Assembly: GCA_014773175.1 (NCBI GenBank)
Contig: VXCM01000248.1
Location: 160,209-224,208, forward strand
DNA from: Lucifuga dentata
Lineage: Eukaryota > Chordata > Actinopteri > Ophidiiformes > Bythitidae
Length of the DNA stretch: 64,000 nt
Direction: 5' to 3'
The notes under the pieces are model-generated. The model was given only the letters and a program-made list of their open reading frames with translations. It was not told the DNA's origin and did no database searches. Shown piece by piece: positions 41,911 through 55,050 of the stretch. The translations under genes and the position numbers were made by a program. Position 1 is the first letter of the stretch. Every line of letters starts with the position of its first letter.

Positions 41911-42025
41911 AGGGGAACTCCACCAATTTTACACATTAAATTTATTGTATTGTGATGGGAATCGCTATTCAGCATAAGGAGGCATTATTGGAATCAAACA
42001 TGCAAAACCACTGGTTTGGTCCTTT
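41911..42025. mobile_element. Short TTAA-flanked MITE (115 bp)
   Basis: TTAA (41907-41910) is followed by 'aggggaactccaccaatttt', and the right end is 'aaccactggtttggtcct' followed by TTAC. The ends are a degenerate inverted pair, related to the other TTAA families by the AGG start and GTCCT end. It is too short to code. Confidence 0.5.
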
Positions 42026-42419
42026 ACATATAGCCAAGTAAAAGCAGAAAGACTTACAAAATGTCAATATCCATATATCAAAATTGCACATAAGTACCAT
42101 ATTTATAACTCTGCTAGCTTCAGGAAAAGTTGAAAAACTTCAGGAAAATGAGGATTCTCCAAAAAATAAACTGCTTATCTGTGCACCAGAATGTGAAAAA
42201 CTGATAAATTGTCCTAGAAAACAGTGAACTCTTGGCAGGCACATTCCATGCATTCTGAACAATAATAAGCTGCAGATAATACCACCATGACAGAAAATAA
42301 GTGCAAAATGTGTTTTCATTGCAGAGGCTTGGAGTGACTCCAACCTCATCAGGGAGACACATTTATTTCAGAGTCAGAAATGCATTGGCTTTAATTTCAC
42401 GCTGCACGCATCTCGATAC

Positions 42420-42423
<4 letters not shown>

Positions 42424-42461
<38 letters not shown>
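42424..42461. repeat. (GA)n microsatellite
   Basis: Perfect GA run of about 19 units. No coding frame. Confidence 0.95.
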
Positions 42462-42466
<5 letters not shown>

Positions 42467-42992
42467 GAAGTTTAATTTTCTGCCAAAAGTCAACGTACCA
42501 AAGAGAATTAAAGTTGATACATTTATAAACAAAGGAGGAAGAAAAGGAAAAGAAGATACAGGGATGGGAGGAATGGTTCACATTGAGGTAAATTTATGTA
42601 AATGTGGAGGATGTAATTTCATTGTGGAATAATTTCATTCATTCAGCGTTTGATGTTTGTCTTCAGCCTCATGCAGCTGATTGATGAGAATGGCTCTTTC
42701 AACTTTCCTTTATTTGGTTTCTACATGTGGTGTCATAGAAAGGTTATGAATACAAAGAAATGACTCATATTTTAATGATCAGCGCTGCAGTGTAGCTGTC
42801 CTGAAAGTTCCTTGTGTTATGGATCTTTAAAAATAAAAGCTAGGGGATAATTAAATGATGGCGATGAAGTGAGGACCATTAAAATATATATCTGTGGCTG
42901 AAAATGAAATGTTTTCCTCTAAAATGAGTTTGACTGTCATCACTGGATTTGATGCTGTGAGGATGATGTTGTTTCTCTGTTTATGTCAACAG

Positions 42993-43125
42993 CATCATCA
43001 TGGTGGATGAGGACCTGGCTGAGGACACCCACTCTGAGGGTGCCTCATTATTGGTGTCCTCTGAGCGTGATGTCTTCTTGCAGCGATGCTCCACATCCTG
43101 GACCGGGCCAGTGGATGACCAGAGC
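42993..43125 (+). CDS. Candidate orphan coding exon (44 codons, unrecognised)
   Basis: A pyrimidine-rich acceptor (ttgtttctctgtttatgtcaacag) precedes and a CAGAGC|GTAAGG donor follows 133 bases that are clearly more GC-rich than the AT-rich flanks. Read from 42994 the exon gives IIMVDEDLAEDTHSEGAS, then LLVSSERDVFLQRC and STSWTGPVDDQS, with no stop, entering in phase 2 and leaving in phase 0. I do not recognise the protein. No partner exon is visible within 7 kb on either side, so it would belong to a gene with very large introns. A second frame is open too, which weakens the case. Confidence 0.35.
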
Positions 43126-43682
43126 GTAAGGTCCAGAAGGCTCAGATAAATGTCTTAACTTAAAACAAAACCACACAGATTTTTCCATTCGTCCATGCTG
43201 AGTTGTCCAGCAGGTTTGCGGGCTTTGCTTTGGGTCTCTGTCCTGCTGGTCCTCTTCATCTTAAGTAGTATTTTAAAATGATTTATCTTTACCTTGAATT
43301 TTTAGTGCAAATGTAAACAGGAGTCAAATTTACTACAGTTGAAAGAGTTAAACTATATGGAATATGTCACAAATTAGAGCTACAGATAAGTAATGCAGGT
43401 CAGGCCACACAAGTTCGTGACTGAGGCAAAGAACCCAACTGAAGTGAGCGTAGCGGCTAAGCTAACACTATTCATACATCGCTAGCAGAGCTGTCTTTGT
43501 AAATTATTTCCTCGTCAGGATGTTGCATCTTGTGTTGAGCTTTTTAAAAGCCCCATAACCCTCTATTGCATGAATTATTACTTAAACATGACAAAAAATG
43601 TTTTAATGTGTTTTTATTACTTAAAATTGCTTAAATAATGGAAATATTTGACATTTTTTTTTAAGTTTTTGTAAAGGGGGGG

Positions 43683-43767
43683 NNNNNNNNNNNNNNNNNN
43701 NNNNNNNNNNNNNNNNNNNNNNNNNNNNNNNNNNNNNNNNNNNNNNNNNNNNNNNNNNNNNNNNNNN
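43683..43767. other. Assembly gap (85 Ns)
   Basis: An N run flanked on both sides by G-runs (ggggggg and gggg), probably a sequencing stop at a G-rich or GGGG repeat tract. Nothing can be said about its content. Confidence 0.95.
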
Positions 43768-45489
43768 GGGGTAGTTGGTAAATTGTTGCTACATGGCAAC
43801 AATACGCAATGGTGGAAACTACCATAAAATCCAATTTTTCTCTAAAAACAGCCTTTTATTTAAAACAAGACTAAACAAATCCTACTTATACTTAATGAAA
43901 TGTATAAACCAATGTTTANTTTTATTTAAAACAAGACTAAACAAATCCTACTTATACTTAATGAAATGTATAAACCAATGTTTACACAGTTAATATGATT
44001 TCAATTGTTATTTGGAATGTATGGCAGTAATAACATCGTAATAAGCTAGTTTAGTTACATACACCTGTAGTAAGACACAGAGACATTTTCTTGATCAAAA
44101 ACAAATTAGTTCCTATGTAATTTCATTTAATCTTTCTTATTCAATATCATTCATTTCATTTAGTCAATATCAGAAGCTGGCTTCCATGTTCTATGGATGA
44201 AAGCAGCATATGTGGCTATATACTGTCAAAAATAGCACAAAATGCTAGCTACAATTCTTATTACCGTGCTATCTGGACTGTATCACAATGAATTTGCACT
44301 AAACCATCTACAATGTATTATCTTCTAAGAAGAAAATACTGTTGTTAAAACTGTATGGATTTATTGACTAGAAATGTNGTATTATCTTCTAAGAAGAAAA
44401 TACTGTTGTTAAAACTGTATGGATTTATTGACTAGAAATGTACATAAAAGTGGACCAACATATAATTTGGGTGGGACTCCTTCTGTTAAAACTTTTTTTT
44501 TTTTTTTTTTTTTTTAAACGATTTATACTGGTGTCATATATTTAGCGAGGCAAAAAGTCACCACTATGCTAATTTCATTGCACCATTTGCTTTTTCTGTC
44601 GCAGGAAGTAAACTAGCTAAAGCTAAAGCTAATGCTGCAGGTTCACCTGACTGAGTCAGCGTCACATTAGCTTTGATTCGCTAATCAACTTCTTGGCTCT
44701 CCTCCTCACATGACTTGTGACATTCTTGGTATTCACCTTGGTGGTTTTTTCTTCAGGTGGTGCAAAAAATTTCTTTTGTTTCCACCTTTGGCTGTTAGCC
44801 AGTTAGCCTTGTAGCCAAACCATTTCCAAACAACAGTTCCTTATGTAGATATTAATTCATCAGCTGCTGACCTTCGTGGCGTGCTTGTTTAGTTTCTTTT
44901 TTTTTTTCTTGTGCATGTTGCACCACAATATTGCAAAAATATGATATTACAAATTTTTATCGTACAGAAAATTATACTGATATTAACATGAACAAGGTGA
45001 TTTGGCACAGCCCTATCGGTTTTATTAAAACGCTTGCTTATATGTTAGTTTTGTGCCTACAGATGACTTTTCATCTTCATTTTAAAGAAAGTTTTGTCTC
45101 TCGCTGGTCAGAGATGAGAGAAGCAGCTGTAAAGTTATTCCAGTAAAGATGCTGTAGATTGGTCACGTGGACCTTTTGTGGATTTTTATTTTGTAGATTT
45201 CATAGTAAAGGCTCCCAGTGAAAACATAAAAAAAAAAAAAAAANAAAAAAAAAAAAAATAATAATCATGTGGCTTTCTAAGCGATCTGTTTCCTTTTATT
45301 GCTGAAAGTCTGAATGTATACGGTTTTCTTTCGGCAGTGGCTTTATGTTCCTGCATCTGCTCATTTATCATAGGGGATGAGCTGTAGATACATAATGTCA
45401 TCATTTACCACCTCAGCTCATCCCCTGTTGACATAAACACAGAGGTATATGGCCTGTCTGAGAAGTATTGTGATGGATGAAGGAGTGGA

Positions 45490-45524
<35 letters not shown>

Positions 45525-45770
45525 TGTGTGTGTGTCATATGTACTGAAATGAATGGGAGTAAAGCTGGTGGGTGATAGTAGTACCTCATATGTTTTTGCA
45601 GTCTGACTTAGGCATTTTTGGGGAAAAAATGTGAATTAGTTATGCTATTTTTTATCATCACTATAAATATCAGTAGATAGCAAACATTAAAATAGATTGC
45701 AAAGTGTTGTAAATGTTAGTTCCAAAATTATTGGTAAAACACAGTGATCGCTGACACAGTTAAATTCCCA
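43768..45770. other. AT-rich intergenic DNA
   Basis: No exon-like frame, transposon end or RNA gene is evident. Two single-N artefacts with exact ~65-bp repeats lie at 43919 and 44378, and an A-run with an N at 45244. A (TG)n microsatellite is at 45491-45535. Confidence 0.5.
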
Positions 45771-45776
45771 CCAGGT

Positions 45777-46267
45777 ACTGAATAAAGCGTATGCTATTAT
45801 AAATGATCCAACTCATGTCCTTCATGACTCCTTCACATTGATGCCCTCTGGAACACGGTTTAGGAATCCTTCATATAAAACAAACAGAAGAAAGTTTGGT
45901 TTTGTCCCAGAGGCTATAAGACTGGTAAACGCCAAAGGTAAAAGAGGACAATTCTTTTTCCGATTAGCAATCGACATTAGTATTATCACTATTATGTGTA
46001 TGTGTATGTGTATGTGTATGTATGTATATATATGTGTGTGTGTGTGTGTGTATATATATACATATTAGCGTTTTAACTTTTTGTATCTATATTTATTAGG
46101 CTTTTAAATCCTGTTGCCCGCACTGTGCACTTGCAGGTTTTTGTCTTCTACCATATTTGGTGTTCTGTATGAAGTCTGTCAATTCATGTTGTTGTTTGCC
46201 AGCCTACATGCTTTTAATTGCCCCTTGAGGGACTATTAATGCATTTTTGAATTGAATTGAATTGAAA
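45777..46267 (+). mobile_element. 3' end of a non-LTR retrotransposon (LINE)
   Basis: A frame reads VLNKAYAIINDPTHVLHDSF then TLMPSGTRFRNPSYKTNRRK and FGFVPEAIRLVNAKGK. This is the C-terminal tail of fish LINE reverse-transcriptase proteins ('HPLHDSF.LLPSG.RYR.P..KTNR...SFVPSAI.LLN'). The 3' end carries 'gccccttgagggactattaa' and a short (GAATT)n tail at 46246-46267, typical of self-primed insertion. The copy is severely 5'-truncated and dead. A TG/TA microsatellite lies within it. Confidence 0.8.
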
Positions 46268-48690
46268 TTAAGAAAGTATTAAGCGATCCAAACTGCAGCT
46301 CTTTGAAAATATTTATTAATAGTGATATGAATAGTTTCAGAAGAAATGCTCAGGACCTCCATGATTTGGTCCTTTGTCCACTTTCCAACTGCTCTCTGTA
46401 TTCAAACTGGCTACTTTACAAACTCAAATCCTCTCCAAAATAGCAAAAATCCTCCAAGTCCTCTTTCCATCTCTGACAGAATGCTCTCTGCTTGCTTCTG
46501 CATTGTTCAGCAGCCTTCCTGTCTGCTGTACTGTACCTGCCAAGAGCCGATTCTATTTATGGAGCTGGAAACTGGTATAGGGACCTGATGATACAATATG
46601 CATGACAATACTACACAGACTACAAAACAAATGGATTGTAATTCTGTGATTATTGCGTTTGTGAAGAAAACATTCTAAAAAGATGCAAACATATTTCACA
46701 GAACGCATTCTTATTTATAGTGAAATATATCTTAGGAAAATGTAACTTAGCACATCATGGTGCAGTATTTTAACATAACCTCACCAAGATTATTGCAAAG
46801 GTCACCCTTTTAATTTTTCACAACAGTAAATTGATTAGAGATTTAATCTGGCAGATGTGTTGATGTTTTCCTTCAGATCTGCCAGTTTTATGTGTTTTAT
46901 CAGCACAGAAGAAGAAGCTTGTGGTGTAGTAATGATAAGTTTTCTTACCGCTTTGTGTGGGAGATTCATGCAAACATAACAGGCTGCAAAGAAATTTGCT
47001 GTATATAAACACACAGCCAAAAAAAAAAAAAAAAANAAAAAAAAAAAAAAAAGTATACACAGCTGCACTTGTGCACTTGTACTGTGTTCATGTAAAATTT
47101 AACATTGATCAAATTCATTTTCTATAGAGTTCAAGATGCCTGTTTGCCATTGACAGTATAAACTTTTGCACACTGATTTAATCTCACAATGAAACATGAT
47201 TGTTGTTCTTCATGGCAATAGAGCAGAATTTTTAAGCCGCTGAAAGCTTCCCGCTCCTCTCTAAAGGCATTTTTGGACTTAAAGTATAGAAATACATTAC
47301 AAACTACTTTACCTGTACTTATCTGAAGAAGGAACTCCACAGTTTCCTCCCCAGAGAGTTTCATGCTCACATTCCCACCATCTATCAGGTTATGGAAATC
47401 ATAGCTAGTAGCATTTCTGTCTGTCAGAGCAACTTCGATTATTGTGATCTTTAATATTTTTTTTTTGTTGTCTTGTTTCATTTTTTACTGTTAATTATAT
47501 TATTTCAAGGCTAGTCCACCCCATTATACATTGACCTCAGCCATCTTTATGGTTGATATAAAACTCTGCAGCCATTTAATTCTGTTTTTATTAACGCTAT
47601 TCTAAGATGGTTTTCCTCACATTGAAACTATGTAATGATATGAAAGGCAGTACCAAAAGAACAAATATACATGATTTAATTGCAGCTGCAGATCACTATG
47701 ATCATCAGAGTCAGGTTATGCCTGAGCACAGACACATACAGGATGTGTGTGTGTGTGTATACACCCTGGCATATAAAAGAGGAGATTCAGAACATAATGC
47801 ATATCTATCTCCAGCATATGTTCATTCTAAAATGTAATATGTGTTACATTCTGTGTGATGGCATGCAGACAATGATGGATTACTTTATAAACCAAGGCCA
47901 GCATGAAGAAACATGTTCTACATGCTTAAGTGAGAAAGCAATTAAAATATAGATTTCATACGTACATAAATGTCAACCCACTCATCTCTGTCTTTTTCAT
48001 TCAACGTTCTCCATCTCATTCTGTCAGTACTTCTCTCTGTTATAAATATCTGAACTGTTTGAAGTGAAATGTATGGGTTTGATGTGATCATTCAGCAGAT
48101 TGACTCAGATGAGCCTTTAAACTGCTTTATACTGGACATATGTACAGATTTCCATGTTCATATCTTATTTAAGGCTCTATTTTGAAAACTTTCTCATATT
48201 TCATTGTGCAAAAAACATATTGATGTACTTCAACTCCTTACTCCAGCATTGCTGTGCATACTGAGTAGAAACAGGCACTGTTTATTTAACGTCCCGGCTG
48301 AAAATCCTGTCCTAATCTGATTGGCCAAAAGTGTTGGACCTGATCTGGAAACATCCCTGACAGCAAAACACGGATGCTCCAAAGATTTGCACGCTAGCCT
48401 GTTACACTAGATGTGTCAAATACCACTAATGTGTAGCTAAGATGATGATAATTCAGCAGTATAAAATGGTTTTGTCCTATTTTCAGCAGTGTATTTCAGC
48501 ATGAATTTTCATGATAAATCTTTTTTTTATCAATCGATTTCAAGCTACCGATAATAAAAGTCTGGATTTATATTTGCACAAAACGTGAAATCGCTCTGCA
48601 GGAGGGAGCTCCCTTCATGTTTTTATGACTTTCTAGTGTTATAGCTTAATTTAAAGTTTTTCTCATTTCTATTTCAGGAAATTTACTTCT
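46268..48690. other. Intergenic DNA
   Basis: Mostly AT-rich, without recognisable genes. A minus-strand open segment at 47313-47448 ends at a good donor but lacks a credible acceptor. An A-run with an N is at 47036. Confidence 0.4.
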
Positions 48691-49589
48691 AGAAAGAGAA
48701 CCAGTGCAAAAGGATGCGCTTGTGTCTCAGCTATATTCCTTTATTTTCTCTGTTCACATCCCTCGCTGCTACTTTTTATCCCCCCCAACTGGAAATGTTG
48801 TAAGATGCAGCAGCAACAGCACATCAGTAAAATGTCCACACTTACACACACACACACTGCACATATACTACCATGTACAGAAACATAAATGCACATGTTC
48901 TGTCTCTGCACAGTGTATGGACTCACATGACTACAAAGACACACCAACAAGCGCATACCCTGCAGAGGACTAGGTTGCTATAGTAACATCAGTAGAGAGA
49001 GAGAGATACATAAGAGCATTTTGTTTGGTCACTGGCCTTTTGAAATGATCTTTCCCTGAGGCACTTTTCCGAGGAGATGAGAGTGCAGGCTGAAGATACG
49101 GACTGTAAGGCATCTTCTCCTCCTGCATATCAGAGATTTACTGATACGTTATTCTGTGTGAGAGTTTGCTCATGTATGCCAGCACTGGATCGAGACTCTA
49201 TACTGTCAGTAGTGTGATTTGAATTAAAATTTCTCTCATCCCTTTGGCAAATATTTTCATCTTAAAAACTGTCTGGCTGTAATAAATTCTGGAGTGTTTT
49301 TGATCTAGACTAGCTCTGAAGCAAATACACGATGACCTGCTGATCAGATGATGTAGAACCAGAGATGGTTACATGCACATACAGTGGTTAACGTTAACCA
49401 CAGAGACTAAAACCGATGGTGTCCTCGGTGTTTCTCCTTATGTGGTCAAGTTTTGTCAGCAGGATGTCGCCTCAGACAACCAACATCACAATAAGTTTAC
49501 AGCATGACTATAAACATGGTGGTCAACCGGTAAATAGTGTGCCAACTTATTATAACCTCCAACTTAATACAACTTAACATAATTTAATA

Positions 49590-50045
49590 CAGGCAGTCCC
49601 CAACTTACGAACGTCCAACTTACAAACAACCCGTACTTACGAACCGACCGCCATAAAGCCTATTAAATTAAAAATTTGAGTTACATACAATGATTTGTAA
49701 TAACGAACGGAGCACTATTTTACGATACCTCTTCTAACGTGCAAGACATCAATAGGAGTGAGAGTAAGTGTTAACTACATGTTTTTTTTATACCCCCATA
49801 CACATGCATTATTATGTTTATGATGTTTTAGGATATCTAGAAGTGTTTCTTTAATGTTTCTTATGCATAGAAAGGTAAAATATATACGCTAGATAGNAGG
49901 ATATCTAGAAGTGTTTCTTTAATGTTTCTTATGCATAGAAAGGTAAAATATATACGCTAGATAGGCACCTTAGATAGGCACTCCGACTTACAAACAAATC
50001 CGACTTACAAACAGCCATGGGAATGGAACTCGTTTGTAAGTTATA
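49590..50045. mobile_element. Non-autonomous Tigger/pogo-like element (tentative)
   Basis: 'caggcagtccccaacttacg' at the left and repeated 'cgacttacaaac' blocks at the right (49982-50010), in the style of 'cagtccccgacttacgaac' elements, suggest a mariner/Tigger-type MITE. The right end is degenerate, so boundaries are approximate. An N at 49897 sits between exact ~65-bp repeats. Confidence 0.4.
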
Positions 50046-51867
50046 TTAAGTTATATTAAGTTGGCAAACTATTTGCCGGTTGTAACTATTCTACTGTCTT
50101 GCTGGGAGTTGTGGTTCAATGGGATTTTGTGTTTATATTTGCATTGTGAATGTTCTCACATGGTTTTTGTTAATATACTTTGGGTCACTTTAATTTTTTT
50201 TCTGTGTGAAATCAAACTGAACCAGAGGTGAATGCAGTGAAACAAAAACTCTCACTCAGTTTACAGGCAAATTAAAGCTTTGATTATACTCCAATTAAGG
50301 AAAAACATCTTTTAAAATCATGTAAACACCATAATTGAATTGAAATTGGTATAAATTGGTATATGTGTAGTTCAGGCATTTCCTCATCTGGCAGACTTTC
50401 CTCATACTCCAATTACACAACATGTCACATGTATTCAGCAAACTATGGAATCTTTTCAATTCCATCCATGTGTAACCGGGTTATTTATACACTGTTTATA
50501 TAATTGCACAAAATCTGTTTTTCTTTTCTTTTTCTTTTTCTGCTTTTCCTAATGATACCTGATAATTTGAGCCTCCACTGTTTATTGGTTTACATTGTGT
50601 GTCAGTGCCCCCTCCTGCACCCCCCATTCTTCACAGCTATTAGCTTCCAGTTCTGCCCTCCCTCTCCCCTTTTTGCCATGACTGTCTATGGTAGAGGTGG
50701 GTGCATAATTTCTCCTGACTATCCCCAAATACTTATCCACAATGATCCTTAATTTTGCAACCACCAAAGTATTTTAATTTATCTAATTCTGTATAATATT
50801 ATAATTAGGAATCTATTAATGTAAAAATTTATACAGATTGGCCCTTACATTTAGTTAGATTTACATGGATTAAGTTAGCGGCCTGATATCGTGGCAGGCC
50901 GCACTAACGCTTCCGGTTTCTTTCATTTCTTTTCTGCAGGAGCCGTTCTTTTGTGAGGAAGATTTTTATTTATTTCATTTCATTTCATGTCAGGTATGTT
51001 TTACCTGAGTTTGTCCTTATTGATCTACATCATTTATAGTTGCTAACGTCAGCCCTCCGCCCTTTTTGCCGTGACTGACTATGGGAGAGGAGCTGTTCTT
51101 TTGTGTGGAGGATTTTTATTTCTTTCATTTAATTTCCTGTCAGACAATAAAAGATTAGCTAATTCCCGTTATTAACATAACACAGAGTGATCGCAGTGGT
51201 CACACATGTATATTTTACTTGCATTTTCACCTTAATATACAGATAAAATTTTGAGTGTAGCGTGTATGTAAATGTAGTGATCAATTCTGAACAGAGCAAA
51301 CAGACTATAGGTATAAAAACTACTTTAGAGGTCTTGGACAAGCAACAAAAATCTGCTATAACTTAACCTTAATTATGATTTATGACTGCAAAGATACTAC
51401 CGCACCCCTGCTGCCTGATCCAGACTCACATCTCACGTCCTGAAGAGCGACTCATATTCAATCTGTATCAGCGTTGCTGTAATCGATCACAGCAAAGCAA
51501 TGTGCTTTGATGGGCTCCATGGAGAAACCAGCTAAGTAGCCCGTAGAAAGCACAAAATACCATCTCTTTCCAGACTCCCGCGAAAGCCACGACTCCCATT
51601 AAATCCACATTTCAGGATGAGATGCAAATGAAGACAAATTTGAAGCCCTGACGACATGGATTGTGCAAAAAGAGGGCACAGCGTGATGTGAAGGTGTGAG
51701 AGTGGGTCTATATAAATGCAGGCTGTGTGGGTGGCGATGCTCTGTGGTCGATAAGATTCACACTGGGCCTTCAATATCGCAGCATCACGCCGTCTCTTCA
51801 GCTCAAAGCTCCATCTTAACAGAGGTAATCATTTATCCTCTGTGGATCCACCAAAAACGACTGTCTG

Positions 51868-51868
<1 letters not shown>

Positions 51869-51914
<46 letters not shown>
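51869..51914. repeat. (CA)n microsatellite
   Basis: Perfect CA run of about 23 units. No coding frame. Confidence 0.95.
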
Positions 51915-51916
<2 letters not shown>

Positions 51917-52755
51917 TTAGTCAATTCTCACTCCCTCTGCTGACACCATCACAGACAGAGTGATGAAATGATTTTCTCCTCCAGTGCTTTTCAATTCACA
52001 TTAGGGGGAATACTGTGCTCCCCTTTTAAGGCGGCTGCAGATAAATCAAACTATATCAGGTCCACCGAAAGCCGAANCCCCCCCCTTAGCAGCATGATTT
52101 AGAGAGAGCCATGTATGTGATTGCATATAAAACTTTTTAAGATTGGAATCTAACGTGTGATATTAAGTAAAAGTGCAGCGAGACTTTTATGTGAAACTTA
52201 AATTATGATCTTTTCTTTAGCTATACCTATCTATCCATTGATTTCATGGCATGACAGTGTTTCTTTGAAGTCCCGAGACGATCGTTTTAGAAATAATGAA
52301 AGTCGAACTGCCAGATATAAACCGCAACACTGCAATATACTGTAAAATCTTAATGGATTCTGAATATGCGGAGCTAAATCAAATCTGCAGCCAATAACAC
52401 TGATTTAATTTTCTTTCTTCAAACTTTGCTCAGACATGGAAATGATACTGTTTTGTTGGCGATGACACACATACCACTACAACGCACACATGCACACAGT
52501 GGCACACAGTTTCTGGCTGCAGAAAAAGCTGATGAACAAACAGCTCTGTGAAAAAAGAACAAAGAGCTACAAAGCAAATCAACACTCGATGCCAGCTTAA
52601 TGACATGAGGGAATTAAATCAGTTTAGAGAGCTGCAGTCAGGTATTACCATCACACACCAACTCCAAGTGCATAACAACAAACTGCAATTTAGCTCGATG
52701 GCACATAGCCAAACTTTATTCTTATGCTTTTCCTTATTTGCACTGTTGTCCTGAC

Positions 52756-52812
52756 TCTTGTTGTTTAGGCCCGTGGTGCCCAACTTGGGCACCACGGGCC
52801 TAAACAACAAGA
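52756..52812. repeat. Perfect palindrome, 28-bp arms, 1-base centre
   Basis: The arm 'gtttaggcccgtggtgccca' (with flanking bases, 52756-52783) is followed after a single C (52784) by its exact reverse complement (52785-52812). It can form an uninterrupted hairpin or cruciform. It is not part of any element I can delimit. The next palindrome starts five bases later. Confidence 0.97.
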
Positions 52813-52816
52813 AACA

Positions 52817-52861
52817 AAAAGGGTTACATACAGTTAAATGTTAACTGTATGTAACCCTTTT
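52817..52861. repeat. Perfect palindrome, 21-bp arms, 3-base centre
   Basis: The arm 'aagggttacatacagttaa' (52817-52837 with flanks) and its exact reverse complement (52841-52861) are separated by 'atg'. It lies immediately beside the 28-bp-arm palindrome but has unrelated sequence. Confidence 0.97.
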
Positions 52862-53564
52862 AGCTTCTAGATCGGTCATCAATCAAGAGATTGCCTCATA
52901 GTTGGTTCGGGACTAGTGCAGATCTGTCTACACCACAAACAAACCACTCCAGAGTTCAACTGAATCAGTTGATCAGTTGATCTAGTTGGTCTTGGTCTGA
53001 TTGGTTTGCAGGTAAATAATGTGATCCACCATCTTGCGTGTTTTCTCTGATCTACTTCTGCTGTTATACTTCTGTTGGTGATCAATGCTTCTATTTCAAA
53101 ATGGTGGAAAAGCGGGCTGGGTCACTAGACAGCACCTTAGTTATATGGATACCAAACGTAACCGGTTCAAGAACAAAACGTATTGTGGTAGAAAAGCACA
53201 GAAAGTGATTCAGTTTGTGCACAGCCCCAAAGCAAACTTTTGTCTTTTCTACTTTTGATGGCAGGAATTAAATAAATATCACTAAATATCACTTGGCTGT
53301 TGCATCACCGAAGACGCTGCTGCTCCCTCATCTGTGACAATCCGTCTGTGATATTCTGTCTGAATATGTCACTTACTTAGATTAACTTGATTAAATGTTT
53401 GATGACATTTTGTAGTGAGGAGGGACTGGGGATGGATCCAGATCAGAATCCAGATATAGGAATTAGTTTTTACTTTGGCACTTAACAACAACGATTAAAA
53501 AAATAAGTGCTTGCACAGTGTCCATTTACCACACATATTAAACAGATGCACCCACAACAATTAC

Positions 53565-53582
53565 ACGCACGCACACACGCAC

Positions 53583-53625
<43 letters not shown>
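53565..53625. repeat. (CA)n / (CACG) microsatellite
   Basis: A run of CA units with interspersed CACG at the left side. No coding frame. Confidence 0.9.
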
Positions 53626-53630
<5 letters not shown>

Positions 53631-53731
53631 GGAACTTGGTGTAATTATCCAGGGTCCACTGTGGAACATGTGTTTGTCTGATAAGTCTTGTGTTCATCTT
53701 TCTCTCTTAAAAACCAGCTGGCACTGAGAAA

Positions 53732-53734
<3 letters not shown>

Positions 53735-53787
<53 letters not shown>

Positions 53788-53788
53788 G
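53735..53788. repeat. (CT)n microsatellite
   Basis: Nearly perfect CT run with one cc interruption. No coding frame. Confidence 0.9.
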
Positions 53789-54206
53789 TCTGCTAGAGTT
53801 TGTTATTTGTTGGATCAGGGCTTTTCCTTCCTTTGTCTTCGTAAAAATGGATCCAAAACAGGAACGTATTGACAGAATCTTTACACTGCAATAAGCATTC
53901 TTCCTCACAGGCCATTTACTCTAGTAATGAGTTTTAAAATTTATTTTTCCTCCAACAAGTAAAAAATACTGTTCATGGTGCTAAATGATGGCAACTGTTT
54001 TGAATGAAACTCAACTCAAGAATTTTCTGGTGGCCCATGCAGTGCTAGAGGAGTTTGCTGCCTTATTTTGAGATTTGACTGTGGATGATTAAAACAAATG
54101 GACAGCGCCCCCTGTTGGTGCAGCACCAATACCCTTACTTCTGTGATTATGGCCTTGCTAAGGTGAAAGCATGTTTGTTTGTTGCTCCTACATGAAACAG
54201 CTTAAT

Positions 54207-55050
54207 TACTGTATACTCGAGTATAAGCCGAATTTTTTTTTTTTTTTACCAAATTTCACAACGCAAATCGAGGGTCGGCTTACACACAAGAAATTCAAAT
54301 CAGATCCCCGAGAACAAAATTTCCAGTGGTAGAAATACTACCCATCACTACTACCTATGTAAAATAGTTTAAATCATACCTTAGAATGATGTATTTCCTG
54401 ACTAAACATCTTATTCAGCACATTTTGCGGCGGCCAGTAAGCCATGATCCGTCAGTTACGGTAATCAGCTGCTGAAATAAATATCATGTTTACTGGTACA
54501 TGGATTATTTTCAGAAAATCAGAGGAATACTATGACAATACCCAGAAAAACAGGTAATTTGCTGAACAGATAAATTGATGGAACAACATCAGGGGGTTGG
54601 CTGAGGGAATTCCAAAACTCTATGGAGGAATGTTCAGCACATAGACAGACCCGCATCGACTCAGGTACAGGATAATTACTGAAAACACGTAAAATGGGTG
54701 AGATTCTTAACAAAAAAAAAATCACCATAATTACACAGCTAAATAAGCTAAATATGCGCCGTGATAATTATAGGTCATTTGTAAAACTTTCCTTACCTTC
54801 CTCAGTGCGATTCAGACGAGGAAGAGGAGTCCAGAAAACTTAATGTTAGCTAATGTTAGCTTAATGTTAGCTAATGTCATTTACAGTAACCAGCTATTTA
54901 CCGGTACCGGTACGTGGATTATTTTCAGAAAATCACAGGAATACTATGACAATTCTCAGAAAAAAACAGGTAATTTCCTAAACAAATAAACTGATGGAAC
55001 AACATCAGGGCTTATACTCAAGATTGGCTTATAGTCCAGTATATATGGTA
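54207..55050. mobile_element. Non-autonomous DNA transposon, copy B ('tactcgagtataag' ends)
   Basis: Same family and orientation as 26563-27417: left end 'gtatactcgagtataagccg', right end 'ggcttatagtccagtatata', with the same interior duplicated blocks in the same order. The two copies are close enough to suggest fairly recent activity. No transposase. Confidence 0.65.
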
